This document shows positions 31,927 through 41,063 of a stretch of 64,000 nt of DNA, in pieces. Position 1 is the first letter of the stretch. Every line of letters starts with the position of its first letter. Source of the stretch: Pseudomonas tolaasii NCPPB 2192 (GTDB lineage Bacteria; Pseudomonadota; Gammaproteobacteria; Pseudomonadales; Pseudomonadaceae); assembly GCF_002813445.1 (NCBI RefSeq), contig NZ_PHHD01000001.1, positions 1,922,001 through 1,986,000 of the forward strand. Direction: 5' to 3'. The position numbers and the translations under genes are program-made. Under the pieces are notes generated by a model. It searched no databases, was not told where the DNA came from, and saw only the letters and a program-made list of their open reading frames with translations.

Positions 31927-33264
31927 TTACAGGATATAACGAGACAGATCTTCGTTCTGCGCCAATTCGCCCAGGTGGCTGTTGACGTAATCGGCGTCGA
32001 TCTTGATCGCCTCGCCATTCTGCGCACCGGCCATGTCGCCGGCGCTGAAGGACACTTCCTCCAGCAAGCGCTCAAGCAGCGTATGCAGGCGGCGTGCACC
32101 GATGTTCTCGGTCTTCTCGTTCACCTGCCAGGCAATTTCCGCCAGGCGCTTGATGCCGTCCGGCTGGAACTCGATGCCCAGACCTTCGGTTTTCAGCAAC
32201 TCACGGTATTGCTCGGTCAGCGAAGCGTGCGGCTCGCTGAGGATGCGCTCGAAGTCGCCCGGGGTCAGCGCCTTGAGTTCCACGCGAATCGGCAGGCGGC
32301 CTTGCAGCTCCGGCACCAGGTCGCTTGGCTTGCTCAGGTGGAACGCACCGGAGGCGATAAACAGGATGTGGTCGGTCTTGACCATGCCGAGCTTGGTGTT
32401 CACGGTGCAGCCTTCGATCAGCGGCAGCAGGTCGCGCTGTACGCCTTCGCGGGACACGTCCACGCCACCGGAGTTGCCGCGCTTGGCCACCTTGTCGATT
32501 TCGTCGATAAACACGATGCCGTGTTGCTCAACGGCTTCCAGAGCCTTGGCCTTGAGTTCTTCCTCATTGACCAGGCGCCCGGCTTCTTCGTCGCGCACCA
32601 GCTTCAGCGCGTCCTTCACCTTGAGCTTGCGACTTTTCTTTTTGCCTTTGCCCATGTTGCTGAACAGGTTCTGCAACTGGCTGGTCATTTCTTCCATGCC
32701 AGGCGGTGCAGAAATGTCGACGCTTGCGGCTTCGGCGACTTCGATCTCGATTTCCTTGTCGTCCAGCTGGCCTTCACGCAGGCGCTTGCGGAACAGCTGG
32801 CGAGTGTTGGAATCCGAGGCCGGCGCGGCGTCTTCGTTAAACCCCATGCGTGCCGGTGGCAGCAGGGCGTCAAGGATGCGCTCTTCGGCGGCGTCTTCGG
32901 CGCGGTGGCTGACTTTGGTCACTTCCTGTTCGCGCAGCATTTTCAGGGCGGCGTCGGCCAGGTCACGGATGATCGATTCGACGTCGCGGCCCACGTAGCC
33001 CACTTCGGTGAACTTGGTGGCTTCGACCTTGATGAACGGCGCGTTGGCCAGCTTGGCCAGACGACGGGCGATTTCGGTTTTACCGACGCCGGTCGGGCCG
33101 ATCATCAGGATGTTCTTGGGCGTCACTTCAACGCGCAGTTCTTCGGGCAGTTGCATCCGGCGCCAGCGGTTACGCAACGCAATGGCTACGGCGCGCTTGG
33201 CATCGTCCTGGCCGATGATATGGCGGTTAAGTTCATGGACGATTTCGCGGGGAGTCATGGACAT
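31927..33264 (-). CDS. hslU: ATP-dependent protease ATPase subunit HslU
   Basis: AAA+ unfoldase of the HslVU (ClpYQ) protease. It has 445 residues. Motifs: MTPREIVHELNRHIIGQDDAKRAVAIALRNRWRRMQ at the N-terminus, Walker A GPTGVGKTEIARRLA, pore loop GYVGRD, Walker B IVFIDEIDK, sensor and arginine-finger region GRLPIRVEL, and the C-terminal tail ending EDLSRYIL that inserts into HslV. The I-domain is the charged region at about residues 110-240. The start at 33264 matches the family. It is 36 bases after hslV. Confidence 0.96.
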   Translation of the reverse strand: MSMTPREIVHELNRHIIGQDDAKRAVAIALRNRWRRMQLPEELRVEVTPKNILMIGPTGVGKTEIARRLAKLANAPFIKVEATKFTEVGYVGRDVESIIRDLADAALKMLREQEVTKVSHRAEDAAEERILDALLPPARMGFNEDAAPASDSNTRQLFRKRLREGQLDDKEIEIEVAEAASVDISAPPGMEEMTSQLQNLFSNMGKGKKKSRKLKVKDALKLVRDEEAGRLVNEEELKAKALEAVEQHGIVFIDEIDKVAKRGNSGGVDVSREGVQRDLLPLIEGCTVNTKLGMVKTDHILFIASGAFHLSKPSDLVPELQGRLPIRVELKALTPGDFERILSEPHASLTEQYRELLKTEGLGIEFQPDGIKRLAEIAWQVNEKTENIGARRLHTLLERLLEEVSFSAGDMAGAQNGEAIKIDADYVNSHLGELAQNEDLSRYIL

Positions 33265-33300
33265 AGTGTTTGGCGGCCTCAAGCGGAATAAGCCTACGGC

Positions 33301-33831
33301 TTACTCGGCGAGGTCCTGCTCCTCAATGGTCAGGTTGTGGTTGGTGAACACGCAGATATCGCCGGCAATACCCAGGGCGGTTTCGACGATTTCACGGGCC
33401 GACAGGTCGGTTTTCTTCAGCAGTGCGCTGGCGGCTGCCTGTGCGTAGCCACCGCCGGATCCCATGGCGATCAAACCGTGTTCCGGCTCAACCACATCGC
33501 CGTTGCCGGTGATGATCAGGGACGCGTCTTTGTTGGCCACAGCCAGCATGGCTTCCAGGCGGCTGAGGGAGCGGTCGGTGCGCCATTCTTTGGCGAGTTC
33601 GACGGCGGCGCGCACGAGGTGGCCCTGGTGTTTTTCCAGCTGGCCTTCGAAACGCTCGAACAGGGTGAAGGCGTCGGCGGTAGCGCCGGCGAAGCCTGCA
33701 AGCACTTGGCCGTGGTACAGGCGACGCACTTTCTTGGCGTTGCCTTTCATCACGGTGTTGCCAAGGGAAACCTGGCCGTCGCCGCCCATGACGACTTTGC
33801 CGTGGCGACGTACTGAAACGATGGTGGTCAA
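33301..33831 (-). CDS. hslV: ATP-dependent protease peptidase subunit HslV
   Basis: Proteasome-beta-like threonine protease, 176 residues. The start decides function: the catalytic Thr must be residue 2, exposed when Met is removed. A TTG at 33831 gives MTTIVSVRRHGKVVMGGDGQ with GGAGA about nine bases upstream, whereas an in-frame GTG 15 bases earlier would bury the threonine. The Lys in HGKVVMGGDGQV, and the GSGGGYAQAAASAL block near the C-terminus, are present. The gene leads the hslVU operon under a heat-shock promoter. Confidence 0.95.
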   Translation of the reverse strand: MTTIVSVRRHGKVVMGGDGQVSLGNTVMKGNAKKVRRLYHGQVLAGFAGATADAFTLFERFEGQLEKHQGHLVRAAVELAKEWRTDRSLSRLEAMLAVANKDASLIITGNGDVVEPEHGLIAMGSGGGYAQAAASALLKKTDLSAREIVETALGIAGDICVFTNHNLTIEEQDLAE

Positions 33832-33878
33832 GGGGAGAGTCTCCACGCAGCGGGGCGAAAATGCCCTGATGGAAACTC

Positions 33879-33906
33879 ATATGGGGGTGGCGGGGGGGAT
33901 TTCAAC
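33879..33906 (-). promoter_or_regulatory. Heat-shock (sigma-32) promoter for hslVU
   Basis: On the minus strand: GTTGAAA, a 13-base spacer and CCCCATAT. This matches the sigma-32 consensus (CTTGAAA, 13-15 bases, CCCCATnT) at all but the first base. It lies about 48 bases before the hslV start. Confidence 0.85.
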
Positions 33907-33977
33907 CGTAGGACGGGTGTGCGGACGAGTGGTGTTCACCTGTCTGACACATTTTTGAGAACACCTCAAAACCAAAT

Positions 33978-34104
33978 GTGGGAGCTGGCTTGCTGTGGCG
34001 AGGGAGCTTGCTCCCGTTCGACAGCGCAGCTGGAGCCGGCTTTTTGGGGGCGCTTCGCACCCCAGCGCAAGCAAGCTTGCTCGCCACAGCAAGCCAGCTC
34101 CCAC
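33978..34104. repeat. Nested REPIN: class 2 doublet inside class 1 arms
   Basis: Outer arms GTGGGAGCTGGCTTGC (33978-33993) and its exact reverse complement (34089-34104). Between them, with no spare base, is a class 2 REP doublet beginning TGTGGCGAGGGAGCTTGCTC and ending TTGCTCGCCACA (33994-34088). The usual class 1 CTGCGAT/ATCGCAG inner parts are absent. Confidence 0.88.
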
Positions 34105-34127
34105 AGTTGATCTGTGTTGACTGTAAG

Positions 34128-34829
34128 TCAGCGGCTCTGGCGTTGTTGTAACAACAGGTTGCTAAACCCTGCACCGGCCAATTGCTTCTGCGCCACAGTC
34201 AGTTGTTCGCGGTTGCTGAATGGCCCCACCAGCACGCGATACCAGGTGGCATCCTTCACCGTGCCGGACTCAACCGTCACGGCCTGGCCCAGCAGAATGA
34301 TCTGCGCTCGCACACGGTCCGCATCCGCCTGTTTCGGGAACGAGCCCGCCTGCAGGAAGAACTTGGTCACCGGCGCAGCCTTGGTGGTGGCCACCGGCGG
34401 CGGTGGCGGCGGGGTGATCCCGGCCAGCGCGGCTTGCGCCCGCGCCGTGTCGATCTTCGCCGCTTCCGCAGGCGTGACCGGGGTGGTCGGCACTTGTGGC
34501 GTCGGCAGGGTTTTCTCCGGCACCGCGTCAGGCGGCACGATCACTTCCGATTCCGGCAGCAGCGTGTAGAAGTCATATTTCGGCTTCACGGGTGCCGTCG
34601 GGCTCGGCGCCGTCTTGTTGGCTTCGGCGATTTTGGTGGCCTTCTGCTGCTCCTGCTTGACGCGCTTGACGTCATCGCCCTTGCCCGGCTCCAGCTTCAT
34701 CAGAATCACGACGAACGCACCGACCGCCAAGCCGATGGCCATCCACAGCCAGCCCGGAATCGGCTTCTTCGCCGGGGCCTGGTAGCGGCTGGCGCCGCGC
34801 TTGGGTGCAGGTTTTTTCTTGGCAGCCAA
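34128..34829 (-). CDS. SPOR-domain membrane protein
   Basis: A 233-residue bitopic inner-membrane protein. The basic N-terminus (MAAKKKPAPKRGASRY) is followed by one helix at about residues 28-46 (WLWMAIGLAVGAFVVILMK). A Pro/Ala/Lys-rich linker leads to a C-terminal SPOR domain (about residues 153-230: FFLQAGSFPKQADADRVRAQI ... WYRVLVGPFSNREQLTVAQKQL). SPOR domains bind denuded septal peptidoglycan, so a role in division is likely; FtsN-like proteins have this layout. It starts with TTG one base after the argS stop, so it is coupled to argS. It ends close to the nested REPIN. Confidence 0.85.
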   Translation of the reverse strand: MAAKKKPAPKRGASRYQAPAKKPIPGWLWMAIGLAVGAFVVILMKLEPGKGDDVKRVKQEQQKATKIAEANKTAPSPTAPVKPKYDFYTLLPESEVIVPPDAVPEKTLPTPQVPTTPVTPAEAAKIDTARAQAALAGITPPPPPPVATTKAAPVTKFFLQAGSFPKQADADRVRAQIILLGQAVTVESGTVKDATWYRVLVGPFSNREQLTVAQKQLAGAGFSNLLLQQRQSR

Positions 34830-34830
34830 C

Positions 34831-36567
34831 TTACATACGCTCCAGAGTTTCCAGGCCTAACAGTTCCAGGCCTTGCTTGAGGGTCCGTCCAGCCAGTGCG
34901 GCGAGGCGCAGGCGACTTTGCTTTTGGGCTTCGTCGTCGGCAGTGAGGATCGGGCAATTCTCGTAGAAGCTGGAGAACAGCCCCGCGACTTCATACAGAT
35001 AGGTGCACAGGATGTGCGGCGTGCCTTTTTCGCCAACGCTGTTCAGTACTTCGCCGAATTGCGCGAGCTTGGCGGCCAGTTCCTGCTCATGGGGCGCTTC
35101 AAGGTTGATTTGGCCTTCGACTTCGCTGAAGTCCTTGCCCAGTTTGCGGAATACGCCGGCCACTCGGGTGTAGGCGTACAGCAGGTACGGCGCGGTGTTG
35201 CCTTCGAAGTTGAGCATCAGCTCGAAGTTGAAGCTGTAGTCGCTGGTGCGGTGTTTGGACAGGTCGGCGTATTTCACCGCGCCAATGCCCACTACGCGGG
35301 CAATGTTACGCAGGTCGGCCTCGGCCAGCTCCGGGTTCTTTTCCTTCACCAGGTTGTAGGCGCGTTCCTGGGCTTCGGTCAGCAGGTCGATCAGCTTCAC
35401 GGTGCCGCCGTCGCGGGTCTTGAACGGGCGGCCATCGGCGCCGTTCATGGTGCCGAAGCCCATGTGTTCCATGTGCATCGGGTGGGTGATGAAACCCGCG
35501 CGACGCGCCACTTCGAACACTTGCTGGAAGTGCAGGGCCTGGCGCTGGTCAACGAAGTACAGGGCGCGGTCGGCTTTCAGTACGCCGCTGCGGTAGCGCA
35601 CGGCCGCGAGGTCAGTGGTGGCGTAGAGGTAGCCGCCATCGGCCTTGACGATGATCACCGGCAGCGGCTCGCCGTCGGCGGTCTTGAATTCTTCGAGGAA
35701 CACGCACTGCGCGCCGTTGCTTTCAACCAGCAGGCCCTTGGCCTTGAGGTCGTTGACCACGTTGATCAGGTCGTCGTTGTAGGCACTTTCGCCCATCACG
35801 TCGGCCATGGTCAGCTTGACGTTGAGCAGCTCATAGATTTCCTGGCAGTGGGACAGGGAGATCTCACGGAAGCGGTTCCACAGCGCCAGGCATTCTTCGT
35901 CGCCGGCCTGCAACTTGACCACCAGGCCACGGGCGCGATCGGCGAACTCTTCGGATTCGTCGAAGCGCTTCTTCGCGGCGCGGTAGAAGTTTTCCAGGTC
36001 CGACAGCTCGTTGCTGGTGATCGGATTTTCCTGCAGGTAGGCCATCAACATGCCGAACTGGGTGCCCCAGTCGCCCACGTGGTTCTGACGGATCACGGTG
36101 TCGCCGAGGAATTCCAGCACCCGCGCCACACCGTCGCCGATGATGGTGGAGCGCAGGTGGCCCACGTGCATCTCTTTGGCCAGGTTCGGTGCCGACAGGT
36201 CAATGGCTACGCGCTCGAGCGGGCCGGCCTTGCGCACGCCGATTTTGGCGTCTGCCAGGGCCGCGTCCAGGCGCGAGGCCAGAGCCTGCGTGTTCTGGAA
36301 AAAGTTGATGAAGCCTGGGCCGGCGATTTCGGCCTTGGTCACGCTGTCGTCGGCCGGCAGCGCGGCGATGATTTTTTCCGCGAGGTCGCGCGGTTTCATG
36401 CCCGCAGGCTTGGCCAGCATCATGGCGATGTTGCTGGCGAAGTCGCCGTGGGTTTTATCGCGGGTGTTTTCCACCTGGATCGCCGGCGTCAGGCCTTCAG
36501 GCAACACACCTTCGTTGACGAGTTGGGTGATGGCTTGTTGGATCAGCTGGCGAATGGTGTCTTTCAT
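34831..36567 (-). CDS. argS: Arginine-tRNA ligase
   Basis: Class I aminoacyl-tRNA synthetase that charges tRNA-Arg, 578 residues. The HIGH motif is in KEMHVGHLRSTIIGD near residue 125. The N-terminal additional domain (residues 1-110) is present with DFASNIAMMLAK, and the C-terminal anticodon-binding domain closes with LAGRTLKQGLELLGLETLERM. KMSKS is degenerate (FKTRDGGTVKL), as is normal in ArgRS. The ATG at 36567 begins MKDTIRQLIQQ; an open frame seven codons longer lacks support. The SPOR gene follows directly. Confidence 0.97.
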   Translation of the reverse strand: MKDTIRQLIQQAITQLVNEGVLPEGLTPAIQVENTRDKTHGDFASNIAMMLAKPAGMKPRDLAEKIIAALPADDSVTKAEIAGPGFINFFQNTQALASRLDAALADAKIGVRKAGPLERVAIDLSAPNLAKEMHVGHLRSTIIGDGVARVLEFLGDTVIRQNHVGDWGTQFGMLMAYLQENPITSNELSDLENFYRAAKKRFDESEEFADRARGLVVKLQAGDEECLALWNRFREISLSHCQEIYELLNVKLTMADVMGESAYNDDLINVVNDLKAKGLLVESNGAQCVFLEEFKTADGEPLPVIIVKADGGYLYATTDLAAVRYRSGVLKADRALYFVDQRQALHFQQVFEVARRAGFITHPMHMEHMGFGTMNGADGRPFKTRDGGTVKLIDLLTEAQERAYNLVKEKNPELAEADLRNIARVVGIGAVKYADLSKHRTSDYSFNFELMLNFEGNTAPYLLYAYTRVAGVFRKLGKDFSEVEGQINLEAPHEQELAAKLAQFGEVLNSVGEKGTPHILCTYLYEVAGLFSSFYENCPILTADDEAQKQSRLRLAALAGRTLKQGLELLGLETLERM

Positions 36568-36631
36568 GGTGTTCTCTTTCGACCGCAAGCGGCGGCGCGC
36601 GATGCGCAGGTGGAAAAACTGGGCATTATCC

Positions 36632-36758
36632 GTGGCGAGGGCGGGCTTGCCAACCGTTCAGACCAGATGGCAGACCTGCGGGCCTCATCGCGGGCAAGCC
36701 CGCTCCCACATTTTGCTGGGTGAATACTTTTACATGTGGGAGCTGGCTTGCCTGCGAT
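36632..36758. repeat. REP cluster, class 1, three copies
   Basis: A degraded forward copy at about 36632-36651 (GCGAGGGCGGGCTTGCC), a good reverse copy at 36687-36709 (GCGGGC variant) and a good forward copy at 36736-36758 (GCTGGC variant). The last ends 14 bases from the priA stop. The two variants side by side suggest separate origin of the arms. Confidence 0.82.
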
Positions 36759-36771
36759 AAGGCAATTTCTA

Positions 36772-38991
36772 TCAATACAAGTCCACCGGGTCCACATCCA
36801 GCGACCATCGCACCTGCCGGCCACTGGGCATTTGCTCCAGCGCAAGCAACCAGCTACTTAACAGCCGATGCAGCGGCGCGCGGGAGGTTGCCTGCAAGAG
36901 TAGCTGAGCGCGATAACGCCCGGCGCGGCGTTCCATGGGCGCGGGCACCGGTCCGAGCAATTCGATGCCGTTAAGGCCCAGTTCGCCCAGCAAACCCTCG
37001 GCGGCGCTGCAGGCCTCATCCAGAAACCCTTCGGCCTGCCCCGGTTTGTGAGCTTCGGCACGCAGCAGGGCCAGGTGCGAGAAGGGTGGCAAACCGGCGG
37101 AACGACGTTCGCTCAACGCTTGTTCGGCGAAGGCAAAGTAGCCTTGTTCTGTCAGTTGAATCAGCAGCGGATGGTCGGCCAGGTGCGTCTGGATAATCAC
37201 TTTGCCCGGCTCTTCGGCACGCCCGGCGCGGCCTGCGACCTGCACGATCAGTTGCGCCATGCGCTCGCTGGCGCGGAAATCACCGGAAAACAGGCCGCCG
37301 TCGGCATCCAGAATCGACACCAGCGTCACCCGTGGAAAGTGGTGCCCTTTGGCAAGCATCTGTGTGCCGATGAGGATGCACGGCTGGCCTTTCTGAATCG
37401 TGGCGAACAGTTGGTTCATTGCGTCTTTGCGCGAGGTGCTGTCGCGGTCGACCCGCAATACCGGGTAATCCGGGAACAGAATGCCCAGGCGTTCTTCGGC
37501 GCGCTCGGTGCCCGCGCCCACGGGGCGCAAGTCGACTTTTCCGCACTGCGGGCAGTGGCGCGGCGTGCGCTCTACATGGCCGCAATGGTGGCAGCGCAAC
37601 TCGCCATGGCGCTGGTGCACGGTCATGCGCGCGTCGCAGCGTTCGCACTCGGACATCCAGCCGCAGTCGTGGCACAGCAGCGTCGGCGCAAAGCCTCGGC
37701 GGTTGAGAAACACCAGGACTTGCTGGCCGGCGGCGAGGGTCTGGCCGATGGCTTGCTGCATGGGGCCGGAAATGCCGCTGTCCAGCGGGCGACTTTTTAC
37801 GTCCAGGCGCAGGAAGCGCGGCTGCCTGGCGCCGCCGGCACGCTCGTTCAGGCGCAGGAGGCCATACCGGCCGGTGTAGGCGTTGTGCAGGCTTTCCAGG
37901 GAGGGCGTGGCCGAGCCCAGCACAATCGGGATGTCTTCCTGGCGTGCGCGTACCAATGCCAGGTCGCGGGCGTGGTACCGCAGGCCTTCCTGCTGTTTAT
38001 AGGAGCCGTCGTGCTCCTCGTCGATGATGATCAGCCCGGGGTTTTTCATCGGGGTGAACAGTGCCGAACGGGTGCCGATAATAATGTCGGCCTCACCATC
38101 GCGCGCCGCCAGCCAGGATTCCAGGCGTTCACGGTCATTGACTGCCGAGTGCACCAGGGCGATGCGTGCATTGAAGCGTTGTTCGAAGCGCGCAAGGGTT
38201 TGCGGGCCGAGGTTGATCTCGGGGATCAGCACCAACGCCTGCTTGCCGGCCTGCAGGGTTTCGCGAATCAGTTGCAAATAGACTTCGGTCTTGCCGCTGC
38301 CGGTGACGCCGGCCAGCAGGAACGCGTGGAAACTGTCGAAACCGGCGCGAATGGCTTCGTAGGCTGCGCGTTGCTCGGGGTTCAGCGGCAATTCCGGCTG
38401 AGCCAGCCAGTGTTCGTGGCGCGGGTCGGGGGCGTGCTTGCGGATCTCCACTTGCACCAGGCCTTTGGCGAGCAGCAGGTCAAGGCTGTCTTTGCTCAGC
38501 ATCAGCTTGCTTAACAGCTGATGGGCCACGCCGTGAGGGTGCTGGGCCAGGGTTGCCAGGGCCTCACGCTGGCGCGGGGCGCGGGCGATGCGCGGGTCGT
38601 CGAGGCGCGCGTCGGGCGCCATCGACCAGAAACGTTCCTGGCGCGCTTCGGCCAGTTCGCCCTGGCGCAACAGCACCGGCAGCGCCCAGCTCAAGGTGTC
38701 GCCCAGGCTGTGCTGGTAATACTGGGCGGTCCACAGGCACAGCTTGAACAGGGCGGGCGGCAGCGGCGGTGTGGTGTCGAGAATGGCCAGCGCAGGCTTG
38801 AGCTTTTCCGCCGGGACTTCGCTGTGGTCGGCCACTTCCACCAGAATGCCGATCATTTCCCGGCGCCCGAACGGCACGCGCACGCGCATGCCCGGCTGCA
38901 ACTGGGCCCGCAGCACGCCGGCCGGCGCTCGATAATCGAACAGGCGGCGCAGGGGTGAGGGCAGGGCTAGGCGCAAAATGGCGTCGGGCAC
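36772..38991 (-). CDS. priA: Primosomal protein N' (replication restart helicase)
   Basis: 3'-5' helicase that reloads the replisome at stalled forks, 739 residues. Order: N-terminal 3' DNA-binding domain (to about residue 105), helicase core with Walker A LLAGVTGSGKTEVYLQ near residue 225 and DEEH in IIIDEEHDGSYK, then eight zinc-binding cysteines (CHDCGWMSECERCD and CHHCGHVERTPRHCPQCG) and motifs V-VI (VAGRAGRAEEPG). The start is GTG (reads MPDAILRLALPSPLRRLFDY); no strong ribosome site is visible, so the start is somewhat uncertain. The gap to rpmE (271 bases) holds a promoter near its right end. Confidence 0.95.
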   Translation of the reverse strand: MPDAILRLALPSPLRRLFDYRAPAGVLRAQLQPGMRVRVPFGRREMIGILVEVADHSEVPAEKLKPALAILDTTPPLPPALFKLCLWTAQYYQHSLGDTLSWALPVLLRQGELAEARQERFWSMAPDARLDDPRIARAPRQREALATLAQHPHGVAHQLLSKLMLSKDSLDLLLAKGLVQVEIRKHAPDPRHEHWLAQPELPLNPEQRAAYEAIRAGFDSFHAFLLAGVTGSGKTEVYLQLIRETLQAGKQALVLIPEINLGPQTLARFEQRFNARIALVHSAVNDRERLESWLAARDGEADIIIGTRSALFTPMKNPGLIIIDEEHDGSYKQQEGLRYHARDLALVRARQEDIPIVLGSATPSLESLHNAYTGRYGLLRLNERAGGARQPRFLRLDVKSRPLDSGISGPMQQAIGQTLAAGQQVLVFLNRRGFAPTLLCHDCGWMSECERCDARMTVHQRHGELRCHHCGHVERTPRHCPQCGKVDLRPVGAGTERAEERLGILFPDYPVLRVDRDSTSRKDAMNQLFATIQKGQPCILIGTQMLAKGHHFPRVTLVSILDADGGLFSGDFRASERMAQLIVQVAGRAGRAEEPGKVIIQTHLADHPLLIQLTEQGYFAFAEQALSERRSAGLPPFSHLALLRAEAHKPGQAEGFLDEACSAAEGLLGELGLNGIELLGPVPAPMERRAGRYRAQLLLQATSRAPLHRLLSSWLLALEQMPSGRQVRWSLDVDPVDLY

Positions 38992-39164
38992 GCGGGGGGT
39001 CTCATCTATATAGGCAGGCGATGGTGCAGGGGCGGGAGCCTAGCAGACCTGCGGTGGGGGTGTCCCGTGTCGGGTGCAGGAAGGCCCCCACACTGACCAT
39101 GGTGAATCAGGGGGTTTTTCTGATGAAAGGGGCTTATATGTGTGGATTCGGCTGGCACCGCCGC

Positions 39165-39192
39165 TTGCGCGATTAAAAAGGTCTGGTAGAAT
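39165..39192 (+). promoter_or_regulatory. Sigma-70-type promoter for rpmE
   Basis: TTGCGC, a 16-base spacer and TAGAAT, 70 bases before the rpmE start, in the intergenic region divergent from priA. Confidence 0.65.
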
Positions 39193-39262
39193 CCGCGGCC
39201 TAATTACGTGCGGTATTCGACAATAGTGTCGAGTGGCGGCACGCTAGCCCGAGGAAGACACC

Positions 39263-39481
39263 ATGAAAGCCGATATCCATCCAGCGTACGAAACCATCGA
39301 AGTTACCTGCAGCTGCGGCAACAAGTTCGAAACCCGTTCGAACCTGTGCAAGCCACTGGGTACTGACGTATGCAACGAGTGCCACCCGTTCTACACCGGT
39401 AAGCAGAAAACTCTGGACACCGGCGGCCGTGTACAGCGCTTTGCTGACCGTTTCGGTGCTTTCGGTGCCAAAAAGGCCTAA
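39263..39481 (+). CDS. rpmE: 50S ribosomal protein L31 (zinc form)
   Basis: Large-subunit protein at the inter-subunit bridge. It has 72 residues and four cysteines in the L31 C+ pattern: TCSCGNKF (C16, C18) and DVCNECHPFYTG (C37, C40). This is the zinc-containing form, which is released and replaced by a Cys-less paralogue under zinc shortage in many bacteria; no paralogue is in the window. GAGGAAG precedes the ATG by seven bases. A single gene, with its own promoter and terminator. Confidence 0.97.
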   Translation: MKADIHPAYETIEVTCSCGNKFETRSNLCKPLGTDVCNECHPFYTGKQKTLDTGGRVQRFADRFGAFGAKKA

Positions 39482-39521
39482 GGCCGATCAACCTGGAAAG
39501 CTGCGGCTTTCCATGCTGATG

Positions 39522-39551
39522 AAAAAGGCGTCCCTGATGGACGCCTTTTTT
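39522..39551 (+). terminator. Rho-independent terminator after rpmE
   Basis: Stem AAAAAGGCGTCC / GGACGCCTTTTT with a 5-base loop and a T-run. About 40 bases after the rpmE stop. Confidence 0.93.
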
Positions 39552-39774
39552 GTACCCGAAATTTGACCATGCACCCAACAAGCCGTCTTTGAAGAAAAAA
39601 TTGTAGACATTTTTTGAGTTGATTGTGAACAGTTGAGCCCTTGTATCCCGTGGCTCTTGGCCAAAAGTCGTAGCGCAGGGCCCTTGACACCTGTGACTGC
39701 CCAGTCTTGTAGGGACTTTACGACACGCGTATCCTCGGCGGTCCGTCGACCAACAGTAAAAGCGGAATGCCGAT

Positions 39775-41043
39775 ATGTCTGATTTGAAAACTGCCGCTCT
39801 CGAATATCATGCCAATCCTCGTCCAGGAAAGCTGAGTGTAGAGCTCACCAAAGCCACTGCCACTGCCCGCGACCTGTCGCTGGCCTACAGCCCTGGTGTT
39901 GCCGAGCCCGTACGTGAAATCGCCCGCGACCCTGAACTGGCGTACAAGTACACCGGCAAAGGCAACCTGGTTGCAGTGATTTCCGATGGCACCGCGATCC
40001 TCGGCCTGGGTAACCTCGGCCCATTGGCTTCCAAACCAGTCATGGAAGGTAAAGGCGTGCTGTTCAAGCGCTTTGCCGGCATCGACGTTTTCGACATCGA
40101 AGTCGATTCCGAAAGCCCGCAGGCTTTCATCGACACCGTCAAGCGCATCTCCATCACCTTCGGTGGCATCAACCTGGAAGACATCAAGGCACCTGAGTGC
40201 TTCGAGATCGAAAAGGCCCTGATCGAGCAGTGCGACATTCCGGTATTCCACGATGACCAGCACGGCACCGCGATTGTCACCGCGGCCGGCATGATCAACG
40301 CCCTGGAAATCGCCGGCAAGACCCTGGCTGACGCCAAGATCGTTTGCCTGGGCGCCGGTGCGGCTGCCATCTCCTGCATGAAGTTGCTGGTGAGCATGGG
40401 TGCCAAGCTGGAAAACATCTTCATGGTCGACAGCAAGGGCGTTGTTCAGTCCGAGCGTACCGACCTGAACCAGTACAAGGCGATGTTTGCCCACGCCACC
40501 GACAAGCGCAGCCTGGCTGATGCTCTCGACGGTGCAGACGTGTTCGTCGGCCTGTCCGGCCCGAACCTGCTGAGCGCCGAAGGCCTGAAGTCCATGGCGG
40601 CCAACCCGATCGTGTTCGCGTGCTCCAACCCGGACCCGGAAATCTCGCCAGAGCTGGCTCACGCCACACGCAGCGACGTGATCATGGCCACCGGCCGTTC
40701 GGACTACCCGAACCAGGTCAACAACGTGCTGGGCTTCCCGTTCATCTTCCGTGGTGCCCTGGACGTTCGCGCCAAGCGCATCAACGAAGAGATGAAAGTC
40801 GCTGCCGCCAACGCCCTGCGTGAACTGGCCAAGCTGCCGGTACCTCAGGAAGTGTGCGACGCCTACGGCGGTATCAAGCTGGAATTCGGCCGTGAGTACA
40901 TCATTCCGAAACCAATGGATAAGCGCCTGATCACCCTGATCTCCGATGCCGTGGCCAAAGCCGCCATCGAGACCGGCGTGGCCACCCTGCCGTATCCGAA
41001 GCACTACCCGCTCAAAAGCGTGGATGATGTGTTCAACGGCTAA
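39775..41043 (+). CDS. maeB: NADP-dependent malic enzyme, short form
   Basis: Oxidative decarboxylation of malate to pyruvate, giving NADPH. It has 422 residues, the length of the short bacterial form with no phosphotransacetylase-like extension (enteric MaeB is about 760). Motifs: SLAYSPGVAEPVREI, GDGTAILGLGNLGPL-type SDGTAILGLGNLGPLASKPV, the metal-site FHDDQHGTAIVTAA and the dinucleotide loop CLGAGAAAISCMKLL. The 293-base gap before it carries a TTGACA at 39684 but no clear matching -10. A strong terminator follows. Confidence 0.94.
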   Translation: MSDLKTAALEYHANPRPGKLSVELTKATATARDLSLAYSPGVAEPVREIARDPELAYKYTGKGNLVAVISDGTAILGLGNLGPLASKPVMEGKGVLFKRFAGIDVFDIEVDSESPQAFIDTVKRISITFGGINLEDIKAPECFEIEKALIEQCDIPVFHDDQHGTAIVTAAGMINALEIAGKTLADAKIVCLGAGAAAISCMKLLVSMGAKLENIFMVDSKGVVQSERTDLNQYKAMFAHATDKRSLADALDGADVFVGLSGPNLLSAEGLKSMAANPIVFACSNPDPEISPELAHATRSDVIMATGRSDYPNQVNNVLGFPFIFRGALDVRAKRINEEMKVAAANALRELAKLPVPQEVCDAYGGIKLEFGREYIIPKPMDKRLITLISDAVAKAAIETGVATLPYPKHYPLKSVDDVFNG

Positions 41044-41063
41044 GCCGTTGTAGCGCACCAACA

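Noticed and set aside
33832..33846. GTG start for hslV, five codons upstream
   Set aside because: It would bury the catalytic N-terminal threonine; the TTG start also has the better-spaced ribosome site.
38955..39176. 73-codon plus-strand frame between priA and rpmE
   Set aside because: It begins inside priA on the opposite strand and overlaps the rpmE promoter; no family resemblance.
39684..39713. Promoter for maeB beginning TTGACA
   Set aside because: The -35 is perfect but no acceptable -10 lies 16-18 bases downstream, so I did not list it.
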